From positions 62,501-126,500 of the forward strand of contig WPIO01000178.1 of assembly GCA_009760855.2 (NCBI GenBank): a DNA stretch of 64,000 nt, in the 5' to 3' direction. Under the pieces are notes generated by a model that saw only the letters and a list, made by a program, of their open reading frames with translations, was not told where the DNA came from and searched no databases. The stretch comes from Cristatella mucedo. Taxonomy: Eukaryota; Bryozoa; Phylactolaemata; Cristatellidae. Shown in pieces: positions 11,396-48,730 of the stretch. Made by a program: the position numbers and the translations under genes. How positions within the stretch are numbered: the first letter of the stretch is position 1; each line of letters starts with the position of its first letter.

Positions 11396-12799
11396 GTGAA
11401 GCTTAATAAAGGATTCAAAATATGAGGACTGACTGTCCATTGACTGGCATATAAATTCCAGCGTTCGAAAATACACGGTGGAATTGGCGAGACGCAATCC
11501 AAAAATGCTTATATCAAATGCCAACCATCTCCTTAACCGCACCCTGGCCATCATCTTACCACCCAGTGATGCTTGTCACAATCTAGAAGATCACACCATA
11601 GGCTTGTTTTTCAGCAAAGCAGATCGGTGAGTTCATCCATTATGCAAAATCCCCATGCGACTCTTCATCCGAAGTTCTTTGCAGAACCTTTAGTTTCCAC
11701 CTTACATCCCGCCACTGACCTCAGGACCTCATTTAATGACATCATCTTGAAGTTCATCAACCAGTCTAAGAAGGCCACTAGCACTCATTTGCATCGCGCC
11801 CTAACAGAGCATAATCGCTATTCAATCGCTTTTCGTATACCACACCCCATGTTTTCCTTCTGAGATGCAAAGATTATCCGATGCCCTGCATGAATAACAT
11901 TATATACACTCCCTTAGCCTCAGGTCTTGTCCCTGAAACCTTTCAAAAAAAACCTGTTTTGATGCACTCATTAAAAGCACTCGACCAGGAGAACTTACGA
12001 AAATTCCACCCGTCTCCCTACTGCCGCTCCTATGATAGACACGGGTACGGGCGGTGGCCGACCATCTAAACTCCTAAACACCTTACGATAACGAGTAGAC
12101 ATCCGTACCTTGTGGAAGCTAATTCGACAGCGACGCATGGTTAAAGGCGTGCGGTAATGGCCGCAGCAACGTGCACAGCAGAAGCTCTCGCACGGCGCCC
12201 CGGCGCGCAGACCTGCCGATCGCAAAGCGCCGCAGCCTCGGACGGCACTTCCACCTGGCTCATAGCTCGCAGCACCGTGCCTGCCCACGCCAAGAGCATG
12301 GTTCCGTGACTAATACACGACTTAGGCTTTACGCTGCCTAGAAGCGGCTTGCGACAGAACCTTGCCTAGATGTTATAGTTCAGGAAGCGCGAATAAATAT
12401 TTTTTGCAGTAATGACCTGGCTGACCTAGCAAGCCGCAGGAATTAAACATTGAAAGACGCACACAGTTGTGAAATTTTGGTTAGCAAGCACGTGATCACG
12501 GCGTTATTTAATTAATTGTGTTAGCGGTGTGGAGATTATCCGTCGCAGGAACAGAAAAAAATGTTAAGAGCCTGGCGGGACAGTCACTCTAGGCGACTGT
12601 CCGCTAGTCAGTGCATTATTGCGACTGAGCCTTCGTAAGGCATACGCTCATAACCACGGACTTTATTTTTTTCGAATCCAGTATCATGTACCCGCCAAAG
12701 ATTCGCTGGCATAAACTAGCACTCGAAAAAACACGGCGACGCTGTTTCCGGAAGCGTCGCGGAAAGAAAATGGGGTAGAATGGGGAATGACCGGTCAAC

Positions 12800-13760
12800 G
12801 TCTCGGCCTATAATTGTATCTCTATGGTTTGGCTCCGCTCCAGAGGCTTCCCATCCGAACTGTCACGTGACTCCGAGGGTTCTGGGTCCGCTGCTCCTCC
12901 GTCGCTGGTTACCGCGGCCACTCGGCTCGGCGTCCGCCCTCGCCGATCGAATCGGAGCGCCTCCAGGTGAGACAGTTGAACGCGCGCGCGCACGTGGTCA
13001 CCCTCGCCGCCCGAGGCTGCGAGGACAAGCGCTCCGTGACGGCCGCGGTCCGTGGCCTTCCGAGCGCTCCACGGCCGACGACGTTTCGGCCACGGATCCG
13101 CCGCCGCCGCCGCCGCCGCCGCCGTCGGCATCAGCGGGCGCCCTAGCTGTAGCGCCTTTTTGCGCTGCTCACCAGCGAGCTCGCCTCGCCGTGCGAGCGA
13201 GCAACGGAGAATGCTGCCTGCGCTAGCTCTGCCCCAGCTCATCCTTCCGGCGCGCGTCTGCGCAGTAACGCGCGCCCGGGCGTCGGCAGGTTTCGTTTCG
13301 CTGCAGGCGCTGCTCGCTTTGGAGAGCGCCGAGCCGTGCGCATCAGCTGCCGCCCCCTGCACCGTGCCGCTCCTCTCCTCGTCTGCCTGGCGGCCGCGTG
13401 CGCCGCCTCGCGCCGCTGTCGCGTGCACTCTCCTCAGCGGCGATCGCGCGTCTTCGCGCCAGCTGGCGGGCACGTTTGCGTCGGTTCAACGTCGATGTTC
13501 AGAGCAGCCTCTGCGGAAGGGGAGGCCGCGCCAACGCGCGTGCAGAGGAAAAAGGGGCTTCGAAATGTCGTCAGCTTCCGTCGCTGGCAGCGGTGGGTGC
13601 GGTGATAGCCGACGGACGGCTTCCTCGCACAGCTGCGGTCCGGCCTGGCTCGCCCGAGCTGCCCGTGTCTGCTCTCCCAGGCGCCGTGGCCTGCACGTGG
13701 CGCCCCCTGTAGCTCGCTTCGGCTATGCGCCAGTACTGCCCGCGGCTGATTTATGGCCGT
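12800..13760 (+). promoter_or_regulatory. CG-rich island, probable promoter / first non-coding exon of USP2-like gene
   Basis: Dense in CG dinucleotides, with a (GCC)n run at 13099-13124. On the plus strand a good donor, CTCCAG|GTGAGA, occurs at 12966/12967, so a 5' UTR exon could end there and splice to the acceptor at 16547. Both strands are open over several hundred bases, but the translations are Ala/Arg-rich and not protein-like. Assignment to the USP2-like gene is by position only. Confidence 0.42.
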
Positions 13761-15474
13761 CGGCAAAAATGTTCCCCTAGACGGCATTTTCCAAATTGCC
13801 CGGCGTATTGGCCAGTCGTAGCTAGATTAGACTGTGACCTTCGCCGTTGTGCATATCTTTGTCAGATGAAGCGTGGAGGAAGTGAGGTGGTGCTGCATTC
13901 CTCTCTCTACTAGAGGAAGTGAGGGGCAGTGCTCAGGAGGCAATGGCGACGGTAGCCGACAGGCCTTGCTGCTACCCCCAAAATGTAGGCTAGCTGTGAT
14001 GCTTTTGTGAGACTCTCGATGCTTCAATCCCTTTAATAACCTAGGTCAGTTAGTTAGTACGTCCGCCACGTCACTGACGTCATGCTTACATTATGCCCAT
14101 TGTGCTATTTACAGTACTACGATGACGATGCAGCAATAATGAGTGTCATGTCGAGTTTCAAAAAGGGGGAGTAATTTGCAAATTTGTATATGGAGCCGCA
14201 AATGCATTCATAAAATTAAATTTATAATCTTTTTTTAAGAAAAATTAGAAAATATAATACTGTTGAAATGAGTTTTCCTTTTTATTCCTATGTAGTTTTT
14301 TCCCCAATAGCTACGAACTCGAATCGTGGTACTCAGTGGTGTGGGCTCACCGGTTTGGTCAGTCAGCACTCTGACCCACCTTCCAAAGTAAAGCTAGAGT
14401 TTTCTGCGATTTTTAATAATTGCAGGCTAATCTCCATGTAAACCTGTGGTCCCCCCCAATTGTGGACTGGAGAGTTTTTAAACCAGTAATTTGCCAACAA
14501 AAAGGAGCAAAGCAAGGAGAATGCACGTGTACCAATCGGGGACGACAACGAGATAAACAAGCATTAAAGGATGTCTGCCTCTCAGTGTCACACTGCCGAA
14601 ACCCAACAGAAATGTTGAACACGACCAAGTCTGCAGCAGAAAGAGACTAAAGAAGGAGCCCAGAGACTGCGTGCTATCAAAGCCGAACGCCTCACGTTGG
14701 ACAAGGTCATAAACAGAGATAGACTGGAGGTGAGATTCGAGTCTTCATGACCCAGGTCACGTGGGAATGGAGTCCTTGCCCAGAGACAGTTGGCCCAGCT
14801 CACCAGCTAGGCTGGGCTTCCTACCACTCGGTTAGAGTGAACGCTCAGGCCCCTATTGTGATGCAATGCTAACATTTCCCTGCGATTTTTCGCGGAATAA
14901 GTAAGTGCACAGCAACGTTAGACTCCTATAGCGCTGTTGCTGAACCTCGAGCTTAGCTGTCTCTGCGTGTTGGGGTGAAGGTGGGAGGGGCCTGCCTCGG
15001 CAAGTCGTTGCACCTGTTGGCCCCTGTGGGTGCCGATGGGGATGCAGCAGTGTAAGCGAACCTGTCGATGGTGGGGGGGGGGGCTTCCGAGACGAGTGCC
15101 TTCTTCTGCCTCGCAGGCGTTTCGTCCACATCCGCCGCGATTCGCCTGCCCGGATAAGGTCAAGCTTCAGCCCCCCCACCCACCAGCATCGCACCACACC
15201 CCCAATCACTTTCTGACTGCACTCCTGCTGCTGCCTCCTGCCGCACTCAGCACAGCCGTACATGCAAACCGCTGTAACCGTCGTAAGCGTTGCCCAAGGT
15301 TTTTGGTATGGGCTCAAACTTGACCCTGAATGAGGCAGCCTAGAAAGCTAGAGTAGGTTTTTGGCTGGAGCCATGCCACCGTCGGCTGATCCAACTGGGG
15401 GGGGGGAGTGGTGTTGGTGGTGGGGCAGTGGGTCTGCCCGCCAGGCTCTCCCTGTAACCTTAATAATTAGAATA

Positions 15475-15900
15475 GCTAATAATAATGCACTTGATAAAGC
15501 ACCCTCAGAGAACGCAATCTCTTCCTAGGTGCTTTACATTTGCTGCAAAGGAAACACGATAGAATGGTGAATGGTGTCATGCTTGATAAACAACATGAAT
15601 AACATGGTTAGGGGTGACATGGGTCAGGTGCACAGGGTCAGCATGCAAGTGTGGTTAGTGACAGCATGCAACAGTGCCAGCACGCACAAGCACACAAAGG
15701 ACGAATCACAGAAACTCAATGAATGCTCTCCTAAATAGGTGTGTTCTAAGTTCTTTTTAAATGTGGTCAAGTCAGGGGATGTTGTGACACAAGTCGGGAG
15801 TGAGTTCCAGGCTTGGGAGCATACAAAGTAAATGCACATTCTCCAAGGAATGTGAGGTTTGTACGATTCTGAAAAGCTGGTGGTACGATGCTGGGCCTGG
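15475..15900 (-). mobile_element. LINE-1 family 3' end, reverse
   Basis: The tail reads (AAT)n then CACTTGATAAAGC; it extends into the coding remnant (AWNSLPTCVTTSPDLTTFKK). Confidence 0.72.
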
Positions 15901-15916
15901 TGGGGAATAGTGAGTT

Positions 15917-15917
15917 G

Positions 15918-15955
<38 letters not shown>
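15917..15955 (+). repeat. (GATA)n microsatellite
   Basis: About nine units. Confidence 0.9.
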
Positions 15956-16563
15956 TGTAGAGAGTGACCGACAGAGATAGAGTGAGGAAGAGGGAGAGAG
16001 AGAGAGACAGGCCAGGCAGACAGACAAAAGCAGACTGAGACCCGGAGGGAAAGAGGTAGAAAGGCAGGAAACAGCAATCATGGCAAGAGAGACAGACAGG
16101 GGACAGAAACCGACTGCCTAGGCAGCAGGCTGATGCCAGTAACCGGGCTGTGTTCAGTGAACACTAGTAGTTATCAAGCACTAACAGTGTTGTAACTTCT
16201 GTGTTGCAAGTGTTGCACTTCTCACATAGAGTGCTCTATGGTCTGTGTGTCAGTGCCAGGCCTAGGCTGGCTGAGCATAGCATTGTTTTTCATTGCCCTG
16301 CTGTGTTGCAACTGCTCTTATCGACTTTTGCACTTACATCCAGTGCGGTGAGGTGTCTTGTTTGCTGATCGTAAGGTGAGGAATCAGTGGACTCTTTGTC
16401 TCATGCGTGCCTTGCTCTCGTACGCGTGACTCGAGCTGCGAGCTGCTCTGGCTTCATTCAGTAGCACCTGCGCTGGTAAAAAAAAAAAGTATTCATTCGG
16501 TTGTAGATGGAAATGTGAGTGTGCTTGCCTGCTCTTTGGCTGTGCAGTTGGACACAGCATGCC

Positions 16564-41278
<24,715 letters not shown>

Positions 41279-42058
41279 TCAACGACGTCACTGTTCTAGT
41301 GCATGTCTGCCTCTTCTACATAGATGCTGTGCAGCCCAGGGCAGGAGTATATTTTCACACGTAGTCAAACGAGTATGCGCTGGGCAATCATCTGTGTCCT
41401 CCAGGTTCTCTGTATGGCCTCTGTAGGTTTTTTATATGCATGCGACCCCAAAGCCATGCGCTTGCGGCACTGTGCTGGGCTCGTCAGCTAGGGGGCAGGT
41501 TAGGCACCCACTGGCAGCCCCACGTGGTCATTGCAGCATTGCTGCCTCTACATATTTGCCTCCGCATGTCTTGCCCACTTTGCTGCTGCTGCTACGAGTG
41601 TGTGCACACGTGACGCCACACTTCGTGCGAGGGTGCCAAAGCTTTCTGTGATATGTGCGATTTGTATTTGCCTTCTGTATACCGACGTGTTTTAGTTTTG
41701 CCGTCTGAGTTTGAATCAGCTATGCCAGTCATCTGCTTGCCTGGCTTCTCGGCACTCCAGATCTCAGTCAGTGGTGCGTTTGAGGCCTTCGTAGAGTGTG
41801 AGGCCTTTGGCAGTGTGCAGAGGTGACAGCTTACTTTATTTGGTTGAGCTAATTGCTTGATTAAACATTTACCAGCATTTGTTGTTGCTCCTCAAAGGTT
41901 GGGCTCTTACAATAAGGTCCGCCTGCTGGCAATCTATATGCAACAGCATCCCTACTAACGGCACTTGGCAAGGCAATGCAAGTATATCCCTTCAACGTAG
42001 AAGTGCCACATTCTATATTGAGGCTTTCCAGTGCTGCCACCCTGCAGCCACTGCCCCT

Positions 42059-42104
<46 letters not shown>

Positions 42105-42113
42105 ACGCACACG

Positions 42114-42144
<31 letters not shown>

Positions 42145-42475
42145 GCACGATATCTCCACATGCTCTCCCAACTGCCAACTCGCGATACCCAGCCCTCTCC
42201 TCTTCATGACGGCGCTGGCTTTTGTTTGACATCATGCCTTACCAGTAGAAACTGGTAAATGCCTTGGCCAGCATGGAACAATCAGGAGAGGCATCATGTA
42301 CAGCTTGTTGCCTAACATTGTCCTCTCTCATTCCATAAGATTGACACCTGGAGAAAGATCAAGTTTGGTCCCAAGCAAAACTCTGTAATTCTGGACATGC
42401 CTATAATTGCTGTGTGCTTCACGGAGGGGGGGGGGTGATGGAGCATTTAATTAATTTAGCAATCAATAAAGACAG
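41279..42475 (+). other. Probable USP2-like 3' UTR with AATAAA signal
   Basis: AATAAA at 42465-42470 is the first canonical signal found downstream of the stop. The intervening 1.2 kb has no conserved ORF and includes a (CA)n tract (42059-42146). The end point is inferred. Confidence 0.4.
42059..42146 (+). repeat. (CA)n with CG interruptions
   Basis: Lies in the probable 3' UTR of the USP2-like gene. Confidence 0.92.
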
Positions 42476-42877
42476 CCGGCTTCATTGCCACGTGTTAGGA
42501 AGGAAAATAGGTAGCCATTTTCGAATCGAAAAATGACTGCCGATCGGCAGCTGTTTACCCTTTCAATACTGTTTCTTAAGCTACTGACACAGACGTGTGT
42601 GGCTCCCGAGTAAGGGTTTGCTGGGTTGGGGGTATGAATGCTTGTCTTGCACACCATGCAAAGGTCCAGCAGCAGCAAAGAACAGCAGCAACTAGTATGA
42701 TTGATTCGTTTTTTTTTTAGTGTATCCCAATGTGGGCCATTTTGAGCTATCTTCATTTGACTCTGTAGTATGCAAAGACAAATCAGCGGCACCAGGTGAC
42801 ACTGGAATTCGCCCCCAGCAAAGAAGTAGACATGGCAGAGCCTTCTGCTCGTTGGCATAGACAGAAATTCGTTAAGG

Positions 42878-43090
42878 GAGACCGAACCTTTTAAAAGGAA
42901 GCAGGACCTGTTAGACGTCTGTTGAACCTTTTAAAGGGGGAGCAGACTTTTTATAGGGAAGCAGAACATTTTGACGCAGGCTGAACCATTGAAAAGAAAG
43001 CTAAACCTTTTAAAAGGAAGCTCGTCCTTTTAAAGGAAAGCTGGACCTTTAAAGGCGCTGCACCCTTTAGGGCGAGGGCTAAAGCCTTAA
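42878..43090 (+). repeat. Degenerate about 24-bp tandem repeat
   Basis: Recurrent ACCTTTTAAAAGGAAGC-like units. Includes the palindrome CCTTTTAAAAGG and one exact CCTTTAAAGG. Confidence 0.65.
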
Positions 43091-43667
43091 GTTGGCCGAA
43101 TCAGCCGATCTTTGGTTGGTGGTGTGCCTAAACTGTTGGTGGCGTGCCTTTTCTTTTCTTTTTTATTCGGCTTGAGAAGGCTGCGAATTTATCACTCATG
43201 GGCTTGGCAAGCAGTGTTCCCCATATCCTGTGTAAATAACTAGACTAACTGCTTGTAGTGTGTATACTTGGCTGCTGCTGCTGCCGCCGCTGCTGCTGCT
43301 GCTTACTAGGCATTATACCACGAGCTCCTTCCGCCTTGGAATCTCTCAAGCAGCAACTTTGATATTGCAGTTTTAAGGGCAAATAACAAGAACAGCAGAA
43401 TCAAGCAGAACCGGCAGGCCTGTGGACAATTAGACTGGTGTCACATCACACCAAGTTGTATTGCTGAACTCGGTTCGAGAAACCTCAATGATGCTTTGGC
43501 TCACGACAAGGTCACTTAGTGACTAGCAGAAGCTCACATGTCAAACGCAGTCTTTATTTCATTTGACTAAATGAACGTAAATGACAGTAAAGTAAATGAC
43601 CAGCCATGCTGTAGATTCAAGTAATTACATGCCTAATGAAGGAATTTCCGCTTCTTGAGACCACGCA

Positions 43668-43968
43668 CAGACTCTGTACAGAGCCAGAGGGGGCATTTGC
43701 CCCCCCCCCCCTATGCAGCAAGGCAGCTACCGGGGTCGCCCTCTATTTTTATGCCCAACGACTGTCACCATCGACGAAATTACGTCTTAATTCCACTCAA
43801 TGAGCAACCGCCAAGTTCATATGATATAAGCATCGCGATTTTGATCTATATTTTTGATTAGTTGCGTCTCTAGCCCTACCTACGTGAACACTTTTTGGGT
43901 CTTACCCCTTACATAAACATTTTGCAGGTCGTACTCCCCTAGATGAAATTACTGGCTCGGCCACTACA
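43668..43968. mobile_element. Older relative of the 22.9-kb MITE
   Basis: Shares GAGCCAG...GGGGGCATTTGCCCCC at the left and an ACTGGCTCGGCCA end at the right; boundaries are uncertain. Confidence 0.35.
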
Positions 43969-44484
43969 CATACCTCTCCTAGAAGTAGATCTAAATTTGT
44001 GTTTACGAGCCATGCAATCCAGGGCCTAAACAATAGAATGCTGTAAGTGTACTAAATTAGGCAATCTCGCTTTACAATAGATATATCTAGGCTCTAATTC
44101 AGTGCCAGCCCGACAAACTGAGGAAGCTTAGTGGTTAAAATCAGGAATAGTGCTGGCATAGTCCTACGCTTGTGTACCTGCCCAGAGCTCTAAAGAAACT
44201 TATAAAAAAAATGCACCCGGATGGATGCAATCAACTGGATACTAAAACTAATTAGATCAAATTCGTTCCTTCGATGCTTGGAGCGAAGCCATCTCCTGAC
44301 CTACTTTATGCCTTATGCTAGAACACCTATTTAACAGTGTAGGCAGCAGGCGATCGAAGTTATCACCATCTTTCAAATATACGGCCGCTGAAGAAACTTG
44401 GGGAAAAATTTACCAAACAAGTACAGTTCTGAACCTCAAACATCACGGAATAAATACTGGCCTTATCCAAGGGCTGATCATCTT

Positions 44485-44565
44485 AATAATGATACTACAT
44501 TTGTATAGCACCCTAAGAGAACTAATTCTCTTTCGAGACACTTTACATATGCTGTAAATGAAGTA
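44485..44565 (-). mobile_element. LINE-1 family 3' tail, reverse
   Basis: AGCACCCTAAGAGAACTAAT and GACACTTTACATATGC blocks. Confidence 0.5.
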
Positions 44566-45764
44566 TGTCATTGGTTAGTAAAACTGAGGCAGTGCCTGCA
44601 AACAGAAGCACACAAAGAATAAGTTATACAAACTCAGCAAGTCCGGTTTTGAACGGCTTTAGCTCCGTTTTGAAGGGGCACTGAAGAGAGGTGGAGAGTT
44701 TATGCCCCGCCCTATGGGATTTATCTCCCTTCAAGGACATTTATTGGTATTTCTCACGATCTGATGCAAATTGGCACACAATATGAGGGTAACATAACAT
44801 ACACTTTGACATAACCATAGGTGTAATGATAGAGTGGCCGACTAGGCCGAAGTTTCTAAATGTTCTCATGGTCAAGCTGTGCCTTCTTAATGAGTATTGT
44901 ATCAGCAACCTTTATTGAAAGATGCAGGGCCAAGACCCGTTGTGCAGTTACGAACATGTCCTCTCGCCATCAGCGTAATGCCGTGGTTTCCGACAGCTAA
45001 AAAATCAATCTGAAGCTACGTCGTTATTACGAAAGGACAAAATAAGAGCCATTACTGCACAGTCCCAACAGTTATGGCCAGTTATGACGACTATCATAAA
45101 TACCGATCCTTTCTTGCGACTGGTGTGCCCTTACGATCGGGGCTGCCGAGGCAATATTCTGTTTCTATAGATAACGACCGAACAGAAGTGCGCGTCTCGC
45201 GAACTCTGCAAGCATGTCACAACTAAGTTTACTGACTTACAAAGACAATTTAACTAAACGGGAGCAGCAACTTTTTATCGAGCTGGCATCTCCCTACAAA
45301 AATAAAAAATGATTGGGCGCTGGACAGTGCTGCCAACTCAGTGCTCGGTCACTCGTACAGCTGAAACGCTCCTAGACATTGACGGTTGCACACATGTCAA
45401 CAACAAGAAACTCGAGCTGAATGCAATCAGAAACCAAAATAGCCCCGAATCTGCTGTGAGCATTAGATTCCCTTGCAGCCTGAGATTCTGCTAGCGATGC
45501 TGCACTAAACCATTGGCATCGGTAGCCTGCGGTTGAGATCGTGGCTAACCGAGCGAATTCACGGGGTTTGTGGTGGCAAGGCGTTAGCCCCCTCCCCCCT
45601 CCCTTATCCCATTAGTATGCATTCAGCAGAAGATAGAACAAAAGAGCTCGAGGTCCATTCAGACGACGGAGGTCGCCTAAAGTTCCTGGTCACCCACCAA
45701 ATCTCAAGTAAGAGATTTTTCCCGAGTCCTGAAAGAGATCATAAGCAGCAGGCTGCTACAGGCA

Positions 45765-45820
45765 GGTGATAGTCGCAAAGGCTCTTCTGTCGCCATAAAA
45801 CGGAGGCTGTTGGATAAAGC
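45765..45820 (+). mobile_element. SINE-B 3' fragment
   Basis: GTGATAGTCGCAAAGGCTCT and CGGAGGCTGTTGGATAAAGC. Confidence 0.45.
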
Positions 45821-46599
45821 CGATTTTTATGAAGAAGAGTCCGAATTGTGCCCGGGCGGCAACGTGGTATTTCAGTCGGATTAACGCCAGCACAGTGTCA
45901 ACCCATTTCCATTTCTTGGTGGGGCCGAGCGAGTTCCAAGGCCATCCGAACAGTGATTGACTCAGCAATGCTGTCGGGCTTAGTTATAAAAATGTCCGCA
46001 GCCGGGCTTGCAAGTCGATCTAACCGTCGTCCCCAGGACGACTGGCGTCTGCGTCACGTGAATGGACCTGGGAGCCGAGCAAAAACTTTCAGCAGAGGTA
46101 AAGCTATCAGCAGTCGCCGGTACAAGGCTGAGGCTCGTAGGCACAGCGATTGTGGAAGGTGACCAGAGCATGGCTCTGTTGGTCTTGCCCCTGAGGCTCC
46201 GACAGAACCGGCCATTATTTCGAATGGGCGATAGCACTTTGAGTTGGACTACAGAAGTCCTTCTATTTAGGCAGGTCCGATAGAGGCCTGCAACATGCAG
46301 CTGCCGCCTATCAGATTTCCATATTTCCACAGTCTGCCACTTCCCTCTGTGCCCATAGTGTAACATGAGGAAACACCCGCCCACCAAGATAAGTTGAAGC
46401 CAAGCACTGAGCTCCGAAAGCTTAAAAGTGAAAGAGCTCAATCGTTAAGGCTTAGCTGCTACATGAATCTGCACGGATAATGACCGACCGATGGACTCAA
46501 GTGCTGGTCATGAGGAAATGAGTATTGTCAGAGAACTATTGTCGGAGTCGTCGTAGATTCTGCTGAACTGGAAAGCAGACTTGTCGAAAAATGCTGTAA

Positions 46600-46770
46600 G
46601 TTCGAATCGGTAACTCACTTGCTTAACAACTTTCACTGGTTCCCAGTTGCAAAGCCCGTTCAGTTCAGACTTTTTCGGTATCTTAGAGCAGCAGACGTCC
46701 TGCTTCCTCAAATGTTAAGAGCCTAGAAAGAGATTGAGTTAAGAAATGTATAGTAGCAATTATTATCCTT
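46600..46770 (+). mobile_element. LINE-1 family 3' fragment
   Basis: A CTTTCACTGGTTCCCAGTTG remnant of the LHWLPV block, followed by AGAGCCTAGAAAGAGATTGA and a short tail. Confidence 0.5.
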
Positions 46771-46916
46771 ATTCATGACTACGTCTATGGGTATGACTTC
46801 TTACGAGGATCGGGAAAGTGAAAGGTTTCATCAGCGCCCACCTTGAAATATTAAAATAGACGCCGCGGAGGACCACATTTACAGCTAGGTATTGGAAGTG
46901 TGCCGCATCTGTATCC

Positions 46917-47219
46917 ATGAACTATTCAAGTACACATGGAAGGACGCACCGTCGCGGAAAGCTGTGTAGGTTGTTCACGTTTACAGGCGCGGTACGCGCA
47001 CCGCGCGATCCTGTACGTACGCTGCCGGGTAAAAGCGGTTACGTTAAAGCAGCTGCGTTAAAGCCAGACGACGAGCGCCGCTTTCAGAAGGGCGAACCGC
47101 AGTACTGTGCTTTTCTAAGGAAATGCGATGAAGCATGTTGCGAATCCAACGATAAATTACTGCTCATGTTTAGCGTTGCTCCTGCATGGCTGCTTGAGAA
47201 CTCAGAGCTCTCATGAAAC
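46917..47219 (+). CDS. Unrecognised 99-codon ORF
   Basis: ATG-initiated ORF with a basic N-terminal half (HGRTHRRGKLCRL) and a Cys-containing C-terminal half. No known domain, splice context or neighbour supports it. Kept only because it is the longest ORF in an otherwise empty stretch. Confidence 0.13.
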
Positions 47220-47355
47220 TTCGATGTCGCCCGAGGCGTCAAGAGGACAATTAAATGGACGCGTGGCCCATGAAGGCGCTGCAGCCTCCGGTCTTGCCAT
47301 GGAACGGAAAAACGCATGTGGAGGGACAGCTAATTTGCATGAACAACACACTTAG

Positions 47356-47625
47356 GTTAGCTCTGGACGGCAGTGGAAGGCGATGAATAGAAAAGGTGCT
47401 TCGCATATTACCGCACTGGAGTGCACGGCGAATTGCGTGACTTTGGATGGATCAAAACACGCCGAGGAGCTTATTTTGAAAAGTAGCTCGTTTTTTATAA
47501 ATGATATTGCAGCTCTTGGATTATCGCTGACTAAGATCTCGACTGACAAACTTGTGGCCTACGGAATAACGTTGGGCCTTCAAGGAGTCCGGTTTGGAGT
47601 TGTCGCCACCGAGGCTTCTTGATGC
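47356..47625 (+). CDS. Unrecognised 89-codon open frame
   Basis: Open from an AG at 47354-47355 to TGA, containing MNRKGASHITALECTANCVT and a second half rich in Leu/Ile/Ser. Composition is protein-like, but I recognise no family. It could be a terminal exon, a decayed gene or chance. It lies about 200 bp before the snoRNA host gene. Confidence 0.2.
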
Positions 47626-48279
47626 CTCGTCCGAGAACCGGCCCTTCTTTGCACTGAAATATTCAGTTGAAGAATTATAAGAATTACTTAAAAAACTATT
47701 TAAAATGATTTATGCAACTAATTTAGAATAATAAGAAATTTAAAAATATCTGCGGAATACCACTGCCACTGTTAACCACTTCCTGCTGCAGCGGAATCGA
47801 CCATTTCTTTCGACATGCAGCCACGAGGGTAGTGGTCACGCGAAGATGGAGCTAGCTAACGAGTATGATGTGGGCATGTGCTTGATGGCTATTTCGGTAA
47901 GTCGTGCCTTCCCGCTACACTGTCAAAATATTTCCATTTCTAGTCAGTAGGTAGCTATCGTACGCGTATACTCGTTTCAACCTTTAGTATCTTAATTGAC
48001 AGAAGTTGGCCACTTGCATGAGATCGACTGCCATATTGTATATCTGTACTAGTGTAAGGATAAAGTTGTATTTAAGAATGTGAATTGTCAACCATTTATC
48101 AGTTAAGCATTTGCTTTAATAGCTATGGCCCATAAAGCTTTCAGTAAGTCATCGTAATTCTTTTGTAGCCGAGGAGGTATCAGAAGTCCACTGTATCCGC
48201 TTGAGCTCAGCTCAAGGATAAGCAATCACTCAAGGTTAGTAGGATTACATTAGCGGCTGAGTTTAGCGGCCTTATTGAA

Positions 48280-48361
48280 TTGCCTGTGATGACGAAGATT
48301 CTGCCAAATGAATACTGCAGTGAAGACAAAACTATTTACCGTTCCAAAAATACTGAGGCAA
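48280..48361 (+). ncRNA. Box C/D snoRNA A1 (predicted 28S guide)
   Basis: C box GTGATGA (48286-48292) and D box CTGA (48353-48356) are enclosed by a 6-bp terminal stem TTGCCT/AGGCAA. An internal D' (ATGA) and C' (GTGAAGA) are present. GATTCTGCCAA before D' is complementary to the 28S domain V sequence UUGGCAGAAUC, placing the methylated base at the C of UUGGC. CCGTTCC further on can pair with GGAACGG just upstream in the rRNA. Confidence 0.8.
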
Positions 48362-48511
48362 AATATCTATACCAAAGTTGTTATTAATATTCCGCTAGGT
48401 CTAATCTATCAAGTGTTGCCCATTGTAGATGATATAACCAGGACACTAAAGCCGGGACAAAAAAGACTTGCTACAAGTAAGCATCGCAGCTGTAAAATGT
48501 ACTTGCTTCTC

Positions 48512-48597
48512 TTACCCTCTGATGACAAAGATTCTGCCAAATGAACATTGCAGTGAAGACAAACCATCTACCGTTCCACTTATGGCTGAGGCGCTAA
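48512..48597 (+). ncRNA. Box C/D snoRNA A2 (paralogue of A1)
   Basis: C box CTGATGA (48519-48525) and D box CTGA (48586-48589). It keeps the guide GATTCTGCCAA, D' ATGA, C' GTGAAGA and the CCGTTCC element, while the bases next to D differ from A1. The terminal stem is weaker (CCT/AGG). Confidence 0.78.
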
Positions 48598-48730
48598 CGT
48601 GCTGACTTGCTGTAATAGTACATCGATCGGTGGCTCCTTACGTTTGTGTTTATATTGCAGGTTATTCACGACGCTACATTTAACCTAGCTAAATGAGTAA
48701 GTTCAGCCTTTTGACAGTCGTTTTATTTTT

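Larger units (their letters stand above)
8500..12780. other. Intergenic stretch between TM7SF3-like and USP2-like genes
   Basis: Contains a SINE-B (9085-9235), a LINE-2 3' fragment (9535-9960), a purine-rich tract (10320-10640) and a SINE-A (11246-11395). Short ORFs elsewhere show no protein signature I recognise. Confidence 0.45.
13780..16540. other. 5' region of USP2-like gene, probable first intron
   Basis: Contains a reverse LINE-1 3' end (15475-15900), a (GATA)n tract (15917-15955) and poly-G runs near 15073 and 15399. The end of the stretch is pyrimidine-rich and closes with tgtgcag at 16547. No coding exon was seen. Confidence 0.4.
43090..46590. other. Stretch without recognised gene (43.1-46.6 kb)
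   Basis: Contains a CTG/CCG run (43272-43304), a MITE-like repeat (about 43668-43968), a reverse LINE-1 tail (44485-44565) and a SINE-B 3' fragment (45765-45820). A 153-codon minus-strand ORF (45980-46441) has no recognisable domain. Confidence 0.35.

Noticed and set aside
12808-13473. 221-codon minus-strand ORF
   Set aside because: Lies in the CG-rich island, overlaps equally open frames on the other strand, and has an Ala/Arg-rich translation interrupted by a (GCC)n run.
45980-46441. 153-codon minus-strand ORF
   Set aside because: No recognisable domain, no splice or promoter context, and plus-strand frames are open over the same part.
48169-48234. Histone H3-like RRYQKST in host exon 2
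   Set aside because: Only seven residues match, the frame stops soon after, and no neighbouring exon continues H3.
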